Positions 63,412 to 64,000 of a DNA stretch of 64,000 bases are shown piece after piece (the first letter of the stretch is position 1; each line of letters starts with the position of its first letter). Source of the DNA: Stappia stellulata DSM 5886 (GTDB lineage Bacteria; Pseudomonadota; Alphaproteobacteria; Rhizobiales; Stappiaceae); assembly GCF_000423705.1 (NCBI RefSeq), contig NZ_AUIM01000010.1, positions 248,001-312,000 on the forward strand, written 5' to 3'. The notes beneath the pieces are model-generated. The model was not told where the DNA came from. It searched no databases and saw only the letters and a program-made list of their open reading frames with translations. The position numbers were made by a program, and so were the translations under genes.

Positions 63412-64000
63412 TCAGGTCCTTTCGAGACTGATCGCTGCGGGGTCTTCCGCAGCGAGATTGAAAACGCGCTTCGGCAGCAACTCGCCCCGTTCGACCTCGC
63501 CGATGGCCACCAGTTCTCCAAGAGAAGTGACGGACACGAGGCCCTTGAACAGCGGCGCGTCACGCCCGCGCAGCAAAACGCCCTGCCCTCGTCTGAGGCG
63601 GGCGGCATCCTGTCGGGAGACGGCCAGCGCCGGGATGTCGTCCAGCGCGGTCGCTACAGGCAGAATTACAGACGCATGGGCCTCGTCGAGGCCTTCGCCG
63701 GGCGCACACTGCCCCAACTCCTCGAGAGTTTCCAGCGGAATCATGTCGTCCTCGCCGAAGGGCCCGACGAGAAGACGGCGCAACGCGGTCACATGGCCGC
63801 AGCTGCCGAGCCGATGGCCGAGATCGCGTGCCAGCGCCCGGACATAGGTGCCCTTGCCGCATTCCGCCTCGAAGATCGCGTGATCGGCATCCGGACACTC
63901 CACCAGGTCGAGCCGGTGGACGGTGATGTCGCGCGCGGCAAGCTCCACCTCGGCGCCGTCGCGGGCAAGGTCATAGGCGCGTGCGCCATCGACCTTGATC
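63412..64000 (-). CDS. truB: tRNA pseudouridine(55) synthase TruB, 3' part
   Basis: The gene runs off the window end; only the C-terminal about 195 residues are present and the start lies beyond 64000. Frame to the edge reads IKVDGARAYDLARDGAEVEL, then VHRLDLV and CGKGTYVRALARDLGHRLGS, all TruB motifs (KxGKR-like and GTYVRAL). The enzyme makes pseudouridine 55 in the tRNA T-loop. No frameshift is seen in the part visible. Confidence 0.95.
   Translation of the reverse strand, partial: IKVDGARAYDLARDGAEVELAARDITVHRLDLVECPDADHAIFEAECGKGTYVRALARDLGHRLGSCGHVTALRRLLVGPFGEDDMIPLETLEELGQCAPGEGLDEAHASVILPVATALDDIPALAVSRQDAARLRRGQGVLLRGRDAPLFKGLVSVTSLGELVAIGEVERGELLPKRVFNLAAEDPAAISLERT

Overview
The window is GC-rich, gene-dense chromosomal DNA of an alphaproteobacterium, most likely Hyphomicrobiales (Rhizobiales). 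The family is an inference; the gene content resembles Stappia/Roseibium-type marine bacteria. Supporting evidence: the split F1 operon order atpHAGDC beside priA; an mdh-sucCDAB-lpd block; sdhCDAB; an SRP RNA-dnaX-ybaB-recR block; a cytochrome c-kdsB-pheA group; an Omp19-like lipoprotein; and a DnaX without the usual zinc cysteines. Almost everything is housekeeping. No IS element, prophage, tRNA, rRNA or CRISPR array was found.

Layout: 1-5044 F1-ATPase operon (minus strand) with terminator. 5283-10239 priA, fructose-6-phosphate aldolase/transaldolase, xerC and two small exported proteins. 10345-21919 TCA-cycle block on the minus strand (mdh, sucC, sucD, sucA, sucB, a LysE exporter, lpd), preceded by zapE. 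22112-25508 small stress-type genes: two AhpD-like proteins, an Inh/Omp19 lipoprotein, a GNAT, a degenerate LMW-phosphatase fold and a MAPEG protein. 25841-30181 succinate dehydrogenase operon with an FkbM methyltransferase between sdhA and sdhB. 30360-34334 CysZ/EI24 membrane protein, nudC, HIT protein, acyl-CoA synthetase. 34390-38842 SRP RNA, dnaX, ybaB, recR, mltB-like transglycosylase. 38856-40456 BCCT transporter with a coupled 37-residue membrane peptide. 40849-49293 Yej-type peptide ABC transporter operon with two binding proteins and a VapBC-like toxin-antitoxin pair spliced between yejE and yejF. 49563-55621 CHASE-GGDEF cyclase, cytochrome c, kdsB, pheA, PfkB-family kinase, gpmA. 55657-56469 dapB. 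56752-60641 a two-gene signalling unit. 60770-64000 pnp, rpsO and the 3' part of truB.

The most interesting system is 56640-60641. The first gene encodes a periplasmic protein that closely resembles Vibrio LuxP, and every residue I recall as contacting the AI-2 borate diester in LuxP is present. It overlaps by four bases a 919-residue membrane protein with a LuxQ-like periplasmic region, but PAS, GGDEF and EAL domains replace the histidine kinase. This suggests a route from AI-2 (or a related furanone) directly to cyclic-di-GMP in an alphaproteobacterium. The promoter region is AT-rich, with a perfect -10 hexamer, a 10-bp direct repeat and an FNR/FixK-like inverted repeat.

Other points to check: the toxin-antitoxin pair coupled to yejF, the methyltransferase inside the sdh operon, a shared TTTACGTAA motif upstream of both mdh and sdhC, and a two-lipoyl-domain SucB.
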